NCBI GenBank assembly: GCA_022836615.1 | Contig: MU405487.1 | Location: 1 to 19,089, forward strand | Origin: Annulohypoxylon bovei var. microspora | Taxonomy: Eukaryota; Ascomycota; Sordariomycetes; Xylariales; Hypoxylaceae | Direction of reading: 5' to 3' | DNA length: 19,089 nt | Part shown: piece by piece, positions 17,986 through 19,089 of the stretch | Layout: each line of letters opens with the position of its first letter | Position numbering within the stretch: the first letter of the stretch is position 1 | Made by a program: the position numbers and the translations under genes | The notes under the pieces: model-generated | Database searches by the model: none | What the model saw: the letters and a program-made list of their open reading frames with translations, nothing else | Told to the model about the DNA's origin: nothing

Positions 17986-19089
17986 TTATAAATATTATTA
18001 ATTATATATTATTTTATAACCCTTTTAATGAATTAAATATTTAAAAATATGTTTTTTTTTATTTTATTAACCTTTTTTTTTAAAAGCTTTTTAATTTTAA
18101 ATAATTTCCATTCTTTATTATTTCCATTTATTTAAACTTATTTAAGTTATGGTTTTTTTTTTTAAAAAATGTTTTTCTTAAATAATTTTAAGATTAATTA
18201 TAAAATTAATATCATTTAATGGATTTATTAATATTAAAGGAAATTTAATTTATAAATTAATTTTTTAATTTTTTTAATTATTATTAATGGTTTAATTTTT
18301 TATTCCAACCATTTTTTAATAAACTTTTTAAATAAATAATATCTTTTATGTAATTTTAAATATATTTTTTCGCCGATATTAAATTTTTAAAAATTATGTT
18401 TATTATTATATTATATTTTATTAATTATTACCATAAAGTTTATTATTATTACGACTTTTTGTTAATATATATTTTTTAAAGTTTTAAAATTTATTACGTT
18501 ATATAATACTTTTAAAATTAATACCATTATAATTGGTTTAAAACTTAAAATTACTTTATTTAAAAATTTTCTTAAAATAAATAATTTTATATTATTTAAA
18601 TTATATTATAAAAATAGAATTATAAAATTTTATAAAATTATTAATAATAATATATAAAATTAAATATTTATTTTTATATTTTAATTTCATTTTTTATTTT
18701 ATTTATTTATTTATAAATATTATGTTATTAAAAAGTTTTATATAATTTTTATTTTTAAAAATATAATTTATTAAATTTTTAAGAAAAATTTCTTATTTTA
18801 ATTTAAGATTATTTTTTTTAATATTTTTTAATTATATAATAATAGGCATTTAAAATATATTTCCGTTTATTTTTTAATTATATATTAAAAGTTTTTTAAA
18901 ATTAAAATTATTTTTTTAAAAAACTTATAAATATTTATTATTAAAACATTATAATAATCGTAATTTAACATTTTTTAAAATATGTTTTTTAATAAAACTT
19001 TAAGTAATTTTATAATGAAATTTATTACCATTATATAATATAATATTAATTCGCTTTTAATAAAATATAAATAATTTAATAATTTCTTT
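17986..19089 (-). pseudogene. Minus-strand Gypsy-type remnant: integrase C-terminus and chromodomain
   Basis: On the minus strand, through stops, peptides follow the order expected after a Gypsy integrase core. A KKLNH segment (about 18285-18310) corresponds to the KKLDxK box. Then INKSIK with an FYN stretch (about 18190-18245) corresponds to the LPxSMKIHxVFHxS region. Next GNYLKIKKLL (18086-18109) corresponds to the WEVExIL start of a chromodomain, and HxKGYK (about 18020-18040, frame shifted by one) to its VxWKGY core. The integrase core should lie toward and beyond the right window edge. The sequence is RIP-degraded. It belongs to a different family from copies A and B, as the DNA does not align with theirs by eye. 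The assignment rests on motif order and is moderate. Confidence 0.45.

Noticed and set aside
1..19089. AT-rich organelle genome or a Plasmodium-like genome
   Set aside because: The window contains chromodomain Gypsy elements with transition-only divergence and CpA loss, and a normal-composition island. Organelle genes, tRNAs and rRNAs are absent.

Overview
The window looks like a stretch of AT-rich, repeat-packed chromatin from a filamentous ascomycete (Pezizomycotina-type) fungus that has, or had, repeat-induced point mutation (RIP). Almost all of it is A and T, and most surviving Cs sit in CpG. Reading frames are shredded by TAA stops, yet retrotransposon domains can still be read through the stops, and repeat copies differ almost only by C/T and G/A transitions. 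I see no intact host gene, rRNA, tRNA or CRISPR array.

Layout: (1) 1-4928, the 3' part of a plus-strand Ty3/Gypsy chromovirus-type LTR retrotransposon (copy A): a possible gag/protease region, then reverse transcriptase, RNase H, integrase and chromodomain, a polypurine tract and a 3' LTR. (2) 4929-8301, the 3' part of a second copy of the same family (copy B), colinear with copy A at a constant offset of 2623 bp. It starts exactly where the copy A LTR ends, as expected if copy A jumped into copy B, whose 5' half would then lie left of the window. (3) 7075-7803, a 729-bp foldback (MITE-like) DNA element inside the chromodomain remains of copy B. It has 49-bp perfect terminal inverted repeats and 8-bp target duplications, is not RIP-mutated, and has an empty site preserved in copy A. 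(4) 8302-9997, non-coding sequence with a long palindrome, phased GGTTTAA motifs and several tandem repeats. (5) 9998-12714, degraded sequence I could not assign. (6) 12715-16790, a complete but RIP-ruined 4076-bp LTR retrotransposon (tentatively Copia-like) with 216-bp LTRs and a 5-bp TAAAT duplication. (7) 16796-19089, degraded sequence with a 27-bp tandem repeat and, on the minus strand, integrase C-terminal and chromodomain remains of another Gypsy-type element.

Inferred order of events: copy B inserted; copy A inserted into it; repeated RIP rounds hit copy B harder than copy A; last, the foldback element landed in copy B and kept normal base composition. The only open reading frames of any length lie in the foldback element. 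They come from its inverted-repeat structure and are probably not genes. The foldback element, with its dated context and ordered subterminal motifs, is the most distinctive item.
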